Below, one piece after another: positions 48,478 to 61,584 of a DNA stretch of 64,000 nucleotides. The stretch comes from Stropharia rugosoannulata (lineage: Eukaryota > Basidiomycota > Agaricomycetes > Agaricales > Strophariaceae): NCBI GenBank assembly GCA_028532985.1, contig JANCIK010000006.1, positions 992,001-1,056,000 of the forward strand, written 5' to 3'. The translations under genes were made by a program, and so were the position numbers. Within the stretch, counting starts at the first letter, position 1. The number at the start of each line of letters is the position of its first letter. Under the pieces are notes generated by a model that worked only from the letters and a program-made list of their open reading frames with translations, was not told where the DNA came from and ran no database searches.

Positions 48478-50483
48478 TCAGTTATATTCACTATTTGTCT
48501 GAGATTGCACATACGATATGATTCCTGATCTGAATCCTAAATTATGTATGGACGCAGACTCATCGTTTGGAGGTGGAAGAATTTGGAAAGTCTTCAATAT
48601 GCGCGAAATCACCAGAAAAAGGAATGTTTCAGCTACGTGCTCTCCAGGACAACGCCTGAAGGGACTTATTTAGATATACTAGATATCGGAGTGTATACGT
48701 ATTATATCACGCACCTTGCTCCGAACCCAAACACTAGACAACGTGGGTCTTTTATGTCTTGAGAATCTGTACTATCGACGGATGTGAATCGATCCGGAAC
48801 AAACTTCTCCGGATGTTCGTAAATCTCTGGATCATGAAGCATTCCCCTGTTCATAAGCCGCGTATTGTAAGTGTTAAGCTTCCAAACACAGTGATTTGTA
48901 TTAATTACTAACCAGATATTAGCCACAACCCATGAGTCTCGGGGTATTCTGTATCCTGAATATACATCTGCTTTAAAGTTGCTGCGTACAATGAAAGGAA
49001 CAGATGGATTTATGCGATACACCTCCTTAATTATGCAGTCTATCAGACTTAACCGAGACCGATCCCGAAGACTAGGCATCCCTAACGGTCCGACAACAGT
49101 ATGTATCTGTTCGTATGCCCGCTGTTGAATATCTGTATGACAGGACATCATGGCAAGAAAGGTGCAAATGGCACTAGACAACTAAGAATATGCATCAGAT
49201 TGTGGAAGGCTGGATACAGGATGACAGTCACATACAGTCTCCGCTCCGGCTATATGACTCAAGAGATGGTAGAAATCCACTTAAATCTGAAGAGTTCAGC
49301 ACGACATACCAGTCAAGAGGCTCCCAGCCGCATATCGTACTATGTCTTCATCCTCTTCTCCGTAATGCGGGTTTAAATCCTCAAGCGCATTCTTAACAAA
49401 ACACATTTTGGCGCGGCCAGAGCTCTTCGAGCACAATTTCAGTTAGCTTGAAGGTTATAGTACACGTAATCATTGAATAACGTACTATGTCGAGTTTTGC
49501 TTGATGGAAAGGTAGATTTAGCACTGCATTGAATCTGTTTTTAGCAATGCTGGCCCATCTCTTGAATCCTGCGCCCGGTAACCACGATGGGATGTATTTA
49601 ACTAATACCAGTTATAAAGAGGTTTGAAAGTGATATATTTTTTCTTACGGCAAGGCCAGTTATTTATGGACCACTTCCCCGGCGTTAGCGCCTTAGCCGT
49701 GTCCTCCAGAACTTGACGATGTAATTCCAAGTATGCTGTGTCCGGAGTATAACCATACGCTAATATGTTCATAAGCTCCTGCGTCTTTCTATAAAGCGTT
49801 CAAGGTATTGCTTTTATGAATAAGCTGAAACCTACCGTTCAATGATATTGTAAAAGTGTTGCGGATCCTCTTGGAGTGAATCACATAAATTTGTTGAGCA
49901 AGTTTCTAAAAGCTCCATCCAATCTCCTTGAACAGTGTTTAGATTGAATGATTTCTTCAATGCTGTTCTAAACTTTTTCAACCGTTCTCCGTAATATGTA
50001 AACCCCACTGTACTACTAGAATTTGGAGACGTCAGAATGAGTAACGGTAAGTATAGAGAATCTTACTTTTCCCTGCCAATTAGCTCCGCCATGGGCCAGC
50101 GTGGCTTCGAGGCATATATAAGTCTACCTGAGAGGAGGTCAAGCGCTGCTCTTCTTGTATTGACCAGCACTACAGGCGTCCCCCATAGCTTTGCAATTGC
50201 CAATGGACCTGGGATAATAGATAAGAACGATATGTAGAGAACATGTCCGTAACCTAAAAGATACCAATGTTCCGTGCTTGTTTACTATACAGCTTCCACG
50301 GGTGATCTGATTCGTCAATTGATCTAAGAGCTGAATCCGAAGTTAGCTACACCTAGAATTGACATGTAGCAAGAGGAGGCCACGCATCCCTGGAGGAAGT
50401 GGCAATCTCGCAAAAATCGCATAGCTGTACAAAAAAACCGCGAGAGTGAAGAAGAAAAGGATGTACGCCGGCACTTGCAGCAT
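48478..50483 (-). CDS. Cytochrome P450 monooxygenase (P450-C)
   Basis: ATG 50483 starts MLQVPAYILFFFTLAVFLYS, a membrane anchor, then LPLPPGMRG. Later exons give VVLVNTRRAALDLLSGRLIY, VGFTYYGERLKKFRTALKKS, PLKYIPSWLPGAGFKRWA, the I-helix TAGAETLSSAICTF (split over two introns), K-helix IIKEVYR, GMLHDPEIYEHPEKFVPDRF and the haem loop GFGARRCPGEHVAE, spliced between AR and RCPG. The end reads QTNSEYN, TGA at 48478-48480. Family-typical length (about 500 aa). The junction near 50280-50310 is odd: a TTTTAG lies where an exon should continue, so a few residues may be missing or an unusual short intron used. Its sequence differs from P450-D and P450-E, so it probably catalyses a different step. Confidence 0.87.
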
Positions 50484-52185
50484 ATTGCGTGACTGTCGAT
50501 GCAGTATTTAGTACGCGCCTTTAATGGACGCAGCCAAGGAAGGCGGGCCGGCTATTCCTAAGCAATATTCAGCAGCAGCAGGCGTGAACATAATTACAAT
50601 CTTGAGGTAGCGACCATGGCTAAAAGTACATAAAATCAGCGATTAAGACGGAGAAGTACCAGTTCTAAACATTGAATGTCAACCCACTGCTCCACTGCGG
50701 ATTTCCAATTCCCATTCCACCTGGCTTAAAGCAGAGAAAATTCAACGGAGACGGAAGGATTTAAGTTAACATCAATGACCTACAATGGGGTCCGTAACAT
50801 TGAAACCTGCAAGTGCAAGCCAGGTGTGCCCCTTAAAGCGGACGTATTGAATCTTCTCTCACATCAATTCTCTAGGTGATGTGAGAGTTGGTGTGGTCAT
50901 CCTGATGTGCACCCGTATCTGAAACAAATGAGCGATGCGTCTCAATTTCTTCATGAAGAGGGAAGACACATCAGGCATCAGGCATCAGGACTCCAGAAAG
51001 GTGCCTGATCATATTTTTTCTTCTGGACCACATGTAACTACCAAATAACCTGATTCGGTCGTGTTTGTTTGCTCTGCATTCACATGTTCAAAGCTCTAAA
51101 AATGGACGCCATGCAAAAATACAGAGCTATTTGCATCCTGGTGAGAATGACAAGCAATACAGACTCAGATAAGACCTGGTCTCAGCCAGATGAGAATAGG
51201 TATCTCAGTCTGTTCCACAGCCGCAGAGTAGGAAAGTATCACTGAGAGACCACTGTATTTTAGGCCGTCTCGGCCTAGTTGAACACAGAAAGGAAGTACT
51301 TGATGTAGAATTATGACGGAAGAACACATCTTTCCGCTCTGAATGGAATGGAATATGTTACAGAAAGAGTGTCTATATCAGTTGATCCCCAAATTGGCGC
51401 TAACTCGGAACGTAATCAGAACACTGTCAACTTGTAGAAATTTAGAATAAGATTTTAATAAGATAGTACTAATAGTAGTAATACAGGGACCATCTGTGTT
51501 CAGTAACACATGGTAATATTTACTCAGATATTATTACATCTGAGTGACCTCTGAGTCTAAGTATGTGTCTGTATCTTTACGTGAGAGAATGTTGGGGGCT
51601 TGGGAGCAACGGGGTTCGAATTGTCAGAATATAATTACGTAAGTGATCTTCCACCGCCGTGCCTGGCAAGCGATTCCGAGATAACTCCGAATTGGAACAG
51701 TCTGTTCTCATCCGCGAAGCGTCCATGCACGTTCGTGAGACGTCTGTGCACGTCTGTGCAACATCTGTGCATATATGCGCAGAGTCGTGCATGTCCGCGC
51801 TCGCTCTGCGCACTGACCTAGTGATATGCCCTTGTACACTGTCTTGACACTGTCTGTGTTTTTTACGGGTCCCATTTGCAAGAAGTCAGTCTTAAGTCAT
51901 CATGTTAATGTGTCTATCACTTAGTGGATGGAATTTTTGACTTGGCGTCCTTCTACATGTAGTGCTCAAGGGTTTCCCTGATGCCGACCCGACAGCGTCC
52001 AGGCATAGTTGAGCTTCAAACCGCCGTGCTGGCATTCCGTGGGAACATCAATACTGTCCCACCGCCGTACTAAGCCATATAGATCCATGCCGTGTCGCAA
52101 CTATTAGTCTTCTGTCCATACAATACACAATACAGTCTATTATTTACCGTACCACTCTGTAGATAGCTCTCTTGATTCAGGGGAT
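50484..52185. other. Spacer between P450-D 3' end and P450-C 5' end
   Basis: About 1.7 kb of AT-rich sequence without recognised genes. Near 51715-51820 imperfect GTGCACGTCTGTGCA-type repeats make small spurious frames. The left part is the P450-C promoter. Confidence 0.5.
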
Positions 52186-54819
52186 TCAGAGTGTTTGTAA
52201 AGTTACGGGAAGTTCATTGCGCCCAGTATTCTCTCCTGGTCTGTATACCCAAGGCTGAATGCTGGAAGAAATTTTCAACTCCATTCTCAAGCCGTTATCT
52301 TCAAACCGAAATCGAGTGATTAGTGATGCTAGGATTGTCTGTAATTTCGGAGTAGAAATATAATACTCGTGATAATGTTCAAGATTCGTACCTTAAAGTT
52401 GAGAATAGCTACGTAGATCAAGTTTAGTGCCGCCTCGTACTAGATGTGTCTGACGAATATAAACATACCAAGATGTATACCAATGCAGCTCCTAGGTCCA
52501 TCACTAAATGATAACAGACCCTCCCAGCCAGTATTAAGTTGACCAGCAGATGGTAGATCCTTTGGTCTTAGCCATCGTTCGGGCCGAAATATATCTGGAT
52601 CCTTCCAAATAGTTTCTTGTCGTTGAATTGCAATTATTGGGATAATTACAGTCTTTTCCCTATCGGTTAGTATACATCAATGGAGTTAGAAAATTGGATC
52701 GCTCACCTGCCCCGGCTGTACGATTACTTCTTTAGTCAGGTCTCCATTGGATAATTTGACGGGATGTGCTAGGGGGATTGTATCTACTTTCGTTGCGACA
52801 CGCTCCATGTAAGCCAACGCAGGGTATAAACGAAGCCTGGAAGTATAAACTCATTAACTTTATAAACAACCTGACCAATAAAATACATACGTTTCCTTTA
52901 AAACAGCCTCCAGATATGGAGTTTCCCCCTTGTCGTCCTTTATCGAAATTCTGCCTCCTAATTCAGAGATCTCACGCCGCAAACGCTCTTGCTTGTCTGG
53001 ATTTCTCGCGAGTTCCCAAATAGCAAAGGCTATGGATGTGGATGTCGTCTCAAATCCCGCCATACTACGTGCGAGTTGATAACAAATCAAAAGCTCATCT
53101 AAATTACACGTGTCATATAACTTACATGAATGTTGGAATCTGTAGACAATCAGTCCGTAACTCATAGTAATGCAAGAGATGTGGACTAACATGTTCATTA
53201 AGGTCACTTTCGTATAGCTTACCTTCCTTCACAGCGTCCGCTTGTGGATATAGCATATAGTACACAACATCACTTATTGAAGCAAATGTGACTCACTTAA
53301 TAGTGTAAGGAGGTCTTTTGGCGGCTCAGAGTCGGCTTGGACGCTTTCCAATGGATCATTGTTTCTAAATTCCAGACTCTTCGCTACACCGTCCTAGATA
53401 TATCTGCCAGATCAACCTGAAAAAATGGGTAAAGTTAAATATTATCACGTACAACTATTGCATTTCTTGCAAGAGCTTGTCCTTGAATAACAGGAATGGG
53501 GATGTAGTTAAGAAATGTAAACCGTCGGAGTAGCATCAGCGCCTGTAGCAGTCATATTGTGTCTGCTGATATCAGAACTGTTCGCAGACTTACGAAGAAG
53601 CTGGTATAAGAGGAGCTGTACTCTATGCTTCTCCTTCGAGAGGTCAGTATTCTTTCCCCATTATGTTTTCCGACTCCGTCAAAGTCGTATCGAAATGCCT
53701 AGACATGAGTGACTGGTACAACAAAGACTCTACAGCACATACCACTCTACCCACAATATTCAACCTGATTAACCGTGCCTCAGTAATGAAGTAATGAACG
53801 CTGTGATAGCAATGTAACGAAACTCACACTGCTTTCCCCATCCAGCCTAAAAGGTCAATCTCCACTTTCTCGTTTATGTCATCCTTATTAGTCAGCTGAG
53901 ATAGCCCGTCACAGAGCTGTAAAATAGATCAGTGTATGACCCTGTATCGAGTCCAAAAAATGTATTACCATAGTGGCAACCTCTGCGATGATTGAAGACA
54001 TTTTGTTGATATTGTCAGCACTATAAGTTATCTTAGCTTCGGTACACAGGCTCGGTTTTTATATTTTATTTTCCGTACGTTAGAGATGGTAATGTTAAGC
54101 GCCTCATAAGTCTGTGTTCCTTTTCTCCTTCGACCCACCCAAGTCCCTTTCCCATAAATCGAGCAATTCTAGGGCGCACAACTGCGCTGTGATCTATTGT
54201 AAGGCGGTCAGAGACTACAACAAGTTAGACGATACAGATCTCAACGGTAATTGTATATCTGCTTCCTTAACAGATATGTAATTGCAGTTGGGTCTGCAAG
54301 TACGAGCTGTAGCAACATCAATTGTCAGAATCACACATCTTCAAGGAGTATGAGATAGAGCCACATTATCTGGGGCCTGCAAAAGAGAGAGATATAATTG
54401 ATCTTTCATTAGAAAAATAAGCGACCGCACCGTAAGCGCAGCCTTTATACGGAATGTATGGCCACATTGCTGAATCCATTTCCTGTAGGCGTAACCCGGA
54501 GGATTCATATATACTGCTTTCTCGTGTCCCCATACCAAATGATCACTATCCTGGATATATGACGTCTACGTCAATGCTGGCTTCATTGGAGCAGAGCACA
54601 TACCGGCATAGGAAGAAAAGATACATTCTGCGGTGCACGTCGTTTACAGACTTTCAGAACGATCCAAATTATTGCAGAAACCAAAGGTACTAGGATATGT
54701 GCTCTTGTAGTTGAGCTAAGAGGCAAGACGTTGATTTGGGGGGAGGAGAATCCCATGATGAAGTCCACGGCCACTTGCAGCGATACTGGGTACCATGCGG
54801 CTAAATACTCATGCATCAC
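52186..54819 (-). CDS. Cytochrome P450 monooxygenase (P450-D)
   Basis: ATG 54819 (alternatively 54816) starts an N-terminal segment with helix HILVPLVSAIIWIVLKV. It is spliced to LVWGHEKAVYMNPPGYAYRK and WIQQCGHTFRIKAAL. The C-helix region is ARFMGKGLGWVEGEKEHRLM. A mid-section ends KDLLTLL, then IPTF spliced to the I-helix IMAGFETTSTSIAFAIW. The K-helix EAVLKET continues across an intron to LRLYPALAYMERVA; then TVIIPIIAIQRQETIW, IFRPERWL and the haem loop FSDGPRSCIGIHLA, ending VTLQTL with TGA 52186-52188. The GHEK...FRKW and FSDGPRSCIG pattern is that of another mushroom P450 clade than P450-A, -B, -C and -E. It starts 276 bp past the end of the UbiA gene on the same strand. Confidence 0.87.
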
Positions 54820-55095
54820 CCCACGTTAGAGTGTCATCTGCAACATGTCACATGGGTATACTTCCACCGTTTCCACGCTGTCGGCTTGAATCTTTCACGA
54901 AGCTGTCAGTTTATTTTCCCAATCGTTTATCAGCGCTGACATGCATTGACAAATATTCTGACCGGAAAAGCAGCAGTATGACGGTATTCGCCTTCGTTCT
55001 GATATTTCTTTGGGACGCATAAGTAGAAAGTGTTTGATCACAGATCATTGTTTTACATGCCAGTGTAAGAAAGTAGGCATTGGTACTAGAGGGAT

Positions 55096-56162
55096 TCAAA
55101 AAGAAAGTATACCCGAACGCGCATGAAAAGGCATTATATGACACACTGTTAGCCAAATCTGCAGATTAATGAGCGAGTTTTTTTTTCAACTGTAATTTAA
55201 GTCCGAAACTCACATTGAACAAAATGTATGTGTACTTATCATCATCTTGTGTTCTTCTCCAGTAGTACCGCAGCCCCACAACACATCCTAACCCAAAGTA
55301 TATAGCACGGATAAAAATGCCGACTTTCCAGTAATAACCAAGTGCTACAGACCAGAATGGTATGATTAGGAGGGTGAATAGGCGAGATAGCTCAGGTGCA
55401 TAGATAGGAAAAGTGTTTCGCTTCGAAATAATATCCCCCTGAATGTCTGGAAAATCTTGTGCTTGAATTGTTGTCATGATTATGAGGGCGTTTATAACAA
55501 TTGCAGATTCTGATATACTATCGGGATAGTTGAGGCCGCCTGCATTTCATCAAACTCTGATGTAGACAAGGAAAGCAAATTAATATCATACCCATGATTG
55601 TGACTGCTCCCAACTCGAATGCCCCATACCCGCCCACACCACATAAGTTCTTCCCTAAAGGATGACTGGATAAGCCTCCTTCATCATAGAGGATAGTCAC
55701 GGCCGCAAGAGCAAGTGTTACGGGGATTAATATTAGCCCATAGCTCGCTGACATGATCACGCATAACGGAATCATCAGCCATCGGAGAGTCATTGCTTGC
55801 AGCTCAGTAACTCGTCCGGATGGCAGGGGCCTCCAGGGATGATTAATTGAGTCCTCCTTCCGTGCGAAAGCCTGGTTAGAAACATTGCAAAGGATAAGAT
55901 GCACCCAGGTCCATATCCCCGCTCTTAGTATTCCACTGGGGGAACACGCCGGAGACGTGGCAATGGCAAAGAGCGTCTTACGAATACATGAGCTCAAGCT
56001 GCTTAATAAAATGGCCTTGTATGAACTACTGACCACAGGCAAAAAAATTGTCTTGTAGTCGGTCCAAGTGAATAAGATCAGTGTGTGGATGTGACTGGAG
56101 AGGTATATGCCAATAAGTCTGTCTAGACACATTTTACGGTCAATAGTAGTTATGGACAGCAT
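55096..56162 (-). CDS. UbiA-type membrane terpene cyclase / prenyltransferase
   Basis: UbiA-fold integral membrane enzymes ionise prenyl diphosphates; in fungi some, such as Fma-TC of the fumagillin pathway, are sesquiterpene cyclases. Exons 56037-56162, 55592-55976, 55214-55539 and 55096-55158 join to exactly 299 residues. The first metal-binding region is CNVSNQAFARKEDSINHPW followed by RPLPSGRV (about residues 80-110); the second is TTIQAQDFPDIQGDIIS. Around them are seven to eight helices, for example LMIPLCVIMSASYGLILIPV and LFTLLIIPFWSVALGYYW. The end is IWLTVCHIMPFHARSGILSF. N/ED and DFPDIQGD replace the NDxxDxxxD and DxxxD of canonical ubiquinone-type UbiA proteins, which favours the fungal terpenoid type over a housekeeping enzyme. 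Product unknown. Confidence 0.85.
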
Positions 56163-56953
56163 ATTTGGAGGGGTAGTTCTTACACGTCTAGACTCAGCAC
56201 ATTTATTTAGAGAGTGGGCGCAAAGGTATCTACCGTATTTTAAAACTACGGCCTATCTTCGCGTGTACCTATTTGACGTTCTCCATTTCAGTGTTTTCTC
56301 TTTTGTTTTGTTATCCTCGTGCTTAGTTCTTTAATGCTTATACTATCTCATATGGGTATCCATATGATGTATTTTTTCTATTTTCTATCTCTGACTTAAC
56401 GGTAAATAGGTCTTATCTATATCCTCATATAATCCTGCCCATATATTTAGAACCCAGAGCGACGGGGCGGCAATCGAAGGCATGGAATGCCGGAGCGAAG
56501 CAAGACGAATCTTGTTTATAATTTGTTCATGCAATAACATGTTTCCATATTCAGCTCTATGTGTAATTGTAGCTATTAGTTGGGCTATTGTACTATTCAT
56601 TCATTCCGACTTAGGCTTTCTGCTAAATACTACTGAAACACCCTTTCAGATCTCGGGCGGCCGTGAAATCTTGTAGATCTATTATCAATATCGTCCATGT
56701 CATCATCCATTCCATTTTCACAGCCCGAATCCGAACCAAAGGCGTGCTTAGGAATGCCAATCGCACATGACTATCGACTCCATATGCAACATTCGTGAGT
56801 CTGATCTATATTTAGAACCATGTCGAGGAAGAGAGTATGTTCACGGCTTTCAAGGGACGCCACAATTCAAGGACTATATTGAGGTACTTTCGTACCACGA
56901 CTTAGTAGGTGGTACAAGTAACAAACACAGCCTTAGTCCCCTTTTCCTCAAAT
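56163..56953. promoter_or_regulatory. Shared divergent promoter of the UbiA cyclase and P450-E
   Basis: The 791 bp between the two start codons must hold both promoters. AT-rich blocks near 56330-56420 and 56560-56660 could contain core elements; I see no clear palindromic operator. Divergent arrangement suggests coordinated expression. Confidence 0.4.
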
Positions 56954-59190
56954 ATGTGTCAACCTCTTCACTTCGTGTCTGCAGCAGTGCCAAACGCTTT
57001 TCCCTATATCTCAATCTATAATTTAGCTCTTATAGTCCTCATAACGTGTATTCTGCTCCTCGCTATAGCGAATAAACGCCGTCAGTACGCTCCGGGCCCG
57101 CCTGCAGCACCATTTGTAGGAAACATTTTTTCATTTCCTGTCCAAGGTGGATGGAATATTCTGACTCAATATAAGAGAGTATACGGTACTTTTACTTATA
57201 GCCATCGCACTTTCATCAATGAAAGTCTAATAAACAAGTCTAGGTGATCTTGTCTTTTTCCATGGACTGGGAAACAGCATCATTGTATTGAACTCCTTAA
57301 AAGTCGTTAATGATCTCTTGGAAAAGCGGGCAGAAGTATACTCCGATAGGCCAGTATTCACTGTAGTTGGAGAATTGATGGGTCTGGACCAGGTGCTGAC
57401 ATCCAACATTTGCATCTAACTCAATGACTGAACACGATGTAATAGAGCTTACCTTTGCTCCCATACGGGAAAGAGTGGCGGGAACAACGAAGACTTTTGC
57501 ATCTTGGGCTCAATTCATCATCCATTAAGCGGTATCAGAAGCCTTTGAACCTCATTGCCTCTAATCTCTTCAAGTCGCTCCTGAACAATCCGGACAACTT
57601 CTTTGCAAATGTCAGGCTGTAAGGGATATTTTACTTCTTACATGCATTAGCTCAACTCAACTAGGGCGTCTGGTCAAATCATATTAGCCCTGACATACGG
57701 GCTTTCAGTGGACAGCGCGGAGGACGAGGTATTCTCTTGGCGTCAAAGCATTTTTATGGTTAACTCATTACATCAGTATATCTCTCATGCAGAAAAAACA
57801 ATGGAACTAATTGGCAAGAGCACTGTTCCAGGCGCGTTTCTATGCGACTTTATTCCAATTAGTAGGGTCACCATATATTGATTGGCGTACTTCTTACAAT
57901 ACTCCACAGTGAAATACCTTCCGAAAATTATCCCCTTTCAAAAGAAGGCAAGGTGCGGAAGACAAATGATTCACGCCCTTGTTACGCGACCTTTCAACCA
58001 TGTTAAAGAGCAAATGGTGAAAGAATATCTGTTCCGTTTTTCTCGCTCATACGGGCTGACAGTGACACAGGCTGCTGGAAATTCTACTGCATCACTGACC
58101 CACGAGATCCTTTCCAATGGTCGACCAGGCGGTGATACATCTCAGACGGAGTTTGAGAACCGAGTGAAATGGGCAACAGGGTCTATGTATGGAGGTAAGT
58201 TATGTCCTTCTACACTACGGTGTTCTTGAGTGCACGGTGAATGACATTACACGGGTAGCTGGGGGCGAAACTGTATGGGCTTTTGTGCACCCTCCATATT
58301 CCTGTATTGAACTTCGGTTTCAGACATATTCAACTATTCTGTGCTTTTTCCTGGCCATGACCCTATTTCCCGAGGCTCAGTCGAAAGCCCAAGCAGAGAT
58401 AGACTCGACTGTGGGATATAGCAGGTTACCCACAGATGAAGACCGTCTATCTTTGCCTTATGTGAATGCACTGATCAAAGAAGTACTGCGGTGGCACCCA
58501 TCTCTTCCCTTAGGTGGGTAGCTCAAATCTTATCGAGGATACTCCTGACGTATGAAAACTCAGGTATTGCTCGTATGACCAACCAGAATGATATCTACAA
58601 CGGTTTTTATATTCCCAAGGGGACTATTGTTGTACCCAACTCATGGTTAGTCTGCTTCATCGCACATGCATATACTGTTGTTTGGAAGTAGTCTGAATCG
58701 ACAATATTTGGAAAGGGCCATAGCAATGGAGTGTAACGAACTTGAAGGTGACGACAGTCGGTCGTTTTTCCCGGAACGATTTCTAGATATCAACGCTGAA
58801 GTCGTGGACCCCGCAAAATGGGCCTTTGGGTACGGCAGAAGGTACTACATAACTTAGAACTTCTGGTTACATGGGTGAGTCAAACTGACATTTCTCACAA
58901 GGGTCTGCCCGGGGAAACTATTAGCCGAGAGCTCTGTGTTCATCATAGTAGCTGGGATTCTGGCATTGTTTGACATTCGTCCGGTTCACGAGACGGACAC
59001 GAAAAGTCCAACATTTACTCCTAATCTGGTTAGGTAGGTAATAAATTGGTGTTTGTCTCCTGAGTTTGAACGTATCACCAACAGTTATCCGGACCCTTTC
59101 AAGTGTCAAATTATTCCCCGAAGTTCTCATAGAGATGCTTTGATTCACGAAATTGCTGGATGCACAGCACTAGATACTATAAATTCCTGA
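56954..59190 (+). CDS. Cytochrome P450 monooxygenase (P450-E)
   Basis: ATG 56954 starts [20 protein letters not shown] and a helix ([16 protein letters not shown]), then [18 protein letters not shown]. Exons give [48 protein letters not shown], the I-helix [15 protein letters not shown] made from three exons, the K-helix [39 protein letters not shown] and the haem loop [15 protein letters not shown], spliced between RR and VCPG. The last exon ends in CTALDTINS then TGA 59188-59190. The intron-dense structure resembles P450-C and the A/B pair, but it is clearly distinct in sequence. It shares a promoter region with the UbiA cyclase, so it is the best candidate for the first oxidation of the terpene product; that is inference. 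Confidence 0.88.
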
Positions 59191-59841
59191 TCGAATTCGA
59201 AAATCTTCTCAGGACGCACATTTACAATATCTCATACTCTTTCTGGTTTTTTCACGAATTCTATTTTCAGTGACAGCGCTGGCCATCCTTTTTATCCGTA
59301 GTACTGGCCGCATTGATATGGAAAAAAGTACCTTTCTCAGCGTTAAGGAAATCACAGAATATTATTCTTTAATTAGTACGCCAGATGTGCCAGTTTTAAT
59401 GATTTAGCGGTCAACTATGAGGCATGCTTTCCGGCTGCGGACTCTCATTGACACGACAGACAAGAATTCTCGAGTTGGGAGTTGCTTTTGCTATAAAAGC
59501 ACAAATAATAATCAAATGACAGGGATGTATGGCATAACTTCGTGGGGTAGTACAGCTTATCATTCAAAACTGAGGAAGCATACAATAGTACCATAAATTA
59601 CATTTCCACACCTTGGAACTAACGATTCGTGGTTCCTAGTATCATGGAGCATTAGGCTAACAAAAAATTAGTTCATGCCCAAGTGTTTATATGGTCGCGA
59701 CTCACTGCGAAGTACACTGATGATCAATTCTCGACCGCCCATGGTTATACTCATAATGCATGTAGCCTTTTAAGGCTACGTTGAGTACATTACCGACCCT
59801 CGAGTGTACATCAACACCGGAAGTTCACTGATATCAGGTTC

Positions 59842-59879
59842 TAGACTATGCAATCTGTGATAGACTATGCAATCTGTGA
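59842..59879. repeat. 19-bp perfect tandem duplication
   Basis: TAGACTATGCAATCTGTGA occurs twice back to back (59842-59860, 59861-59879). Confidence 0.95.
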
Positions 59880-61584
59880 TGACGCATCCACACGTTAAGC
59901 AGAGGATGGAAAGGGGACAATGCAACATAGGCCAGAACATAAGCACCCACCGCAGTTTACAGGCTCACTACCGACAGACCAGAGTCAGCGCCACAGATGC
60001 CATAACTGTGAGACAACTAACATGTGGGGTGGTCCAGTTCGACCAACTCATTCACCCAAAGGAGGAGACGGAAAGCAGAGTGGTGCAAGCTGAAGGCCAG
60101 ATCGAATAAGTATACACAAGCAAGGGATACACATCAGACCACGCAAAGGCAACCGACAGAGGGACCCACTGCAGTTCCCAGTCGTACAACCGACCAGGGT
60201 CATAACGAACACATATTGGTTACCAGACGGCACTGCAGATACTCCCGAAATCGAGAAAGATCAAAATGCACGCAGAATATGTCCCATCGAACCTGGTCGG
60301 CTGGTCGGCTGCGTATCGAAGAGGCAATCATGCATGCCATTGACTGGTCAAAGTAGGAGAGAAGGAAGGGGAATGTAAAGGGTCAGACATCTTTCAGGTT
60401 TGAACTCAAATAGATAAGTTGGTCGCCGTCCCATGCACTGCGATGGCTTTCCACGAAGAATACAATACCTTCAGCACCCACGAGCATAACCTGATCTGAT
60501 ACAGCCCGTTCCGAGCACAGACACCCTGTGCGGTGAATAAAATGGGAGCTTAGCGCATCAACTGGAAGGCCAGGGCAGAGGTTGTGGTGGGGGAGTGAGT
60601 AGTGGATACCACAAGCGAAAGCGTAGATCCGGCGTCGGAGTGGCTGGGAGTGCATGTGTCCGAATACAAACCCGAAGAACTAGTGCGACTGATAGCCCAG
60701 TCGGAATGCCGGTGCACAAGCAGTCATACAATCATTGCCCTTACCCTGCAACATGCTACCAGTCTTCGGAGCAGGGAGCCCACTGATGGCTTCGGGAGAG
60801 GACAAGCGAGGCGTCGAGGGGTCCTGGCAGGGGAAACGAACACGACTGTGCGTTGGGGAGTCTAGAATCGAGACGCCATGATGTCTAACCTTGGCGTTGG
60901 TGATACGAACAGGAGAGGCCCAAAAAGGGGAATCATAGAAGAGATACCCAGTCAAAGGGGAGGGGAGAGAGCGCAGGCAGTTAGGGGCGAAGAACTCTGC
61001 AAGTCCTGTTTGCGCAGAGTTAAGCTTCAGTGGAAAGTAACGAGTCTACGACAGACTTACGATCTTCAATGATGCGTCAAAGTTGACAGTGGATAGTAGT
61101 TGATCCCTCACGTGGATTCAGCGGCAAGGCAAGTTAGAACCTGCTATAGCCGATGTAAGGACGTGGGTTGCCCCCATGCAGCTGGAGAATCGTCGGAGGT
61201 ACTATTAGCTTCAATCAGTTGGGCGCCTCCAGCCTTCGAGAAGGCGAACTCCAGAGGAAAACGCGCGGACCGTGGCGGAGAGGCGGCGCGCGGAACCGCG
61301 ACGATCCTGGATATATGATAGGCTTCGATATATGTAGTAGGGCTTGCGTAGAGTAAGATAGGACTCGAATGAAGGGCTTGATCACCGCAGTAATTCACCT
61401 TCCTGAACAGAGTTTGTCGGTTAAAAGACGGGTTAGGACTGTTAGAGCCTATGTAATGAAGGATCAGTATGAAGACCGGGAAAATCGTCGGCGGCGGCGC
61501 AGAGAGGTTTCATTAAACTTAGTCAAAGCGTCCAGTCTTCGCGAAGCGATCGTTAGACAAGTATAACTGGGTTGACGTGCTCAG

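Noticed and set aside
51577..51847. Short frames around GTGCACGTCTGTGCA repeats
   Set aside because: They arise from a short imperfect repeat and occur on both strands.
60024..61570. Possible retrotransposon gag or pol relic in purine-rich frames
   Set aside because: No zinc knuckle, protease, reverse transcriptase or integrase motif could be read, and no LTR pair was found.
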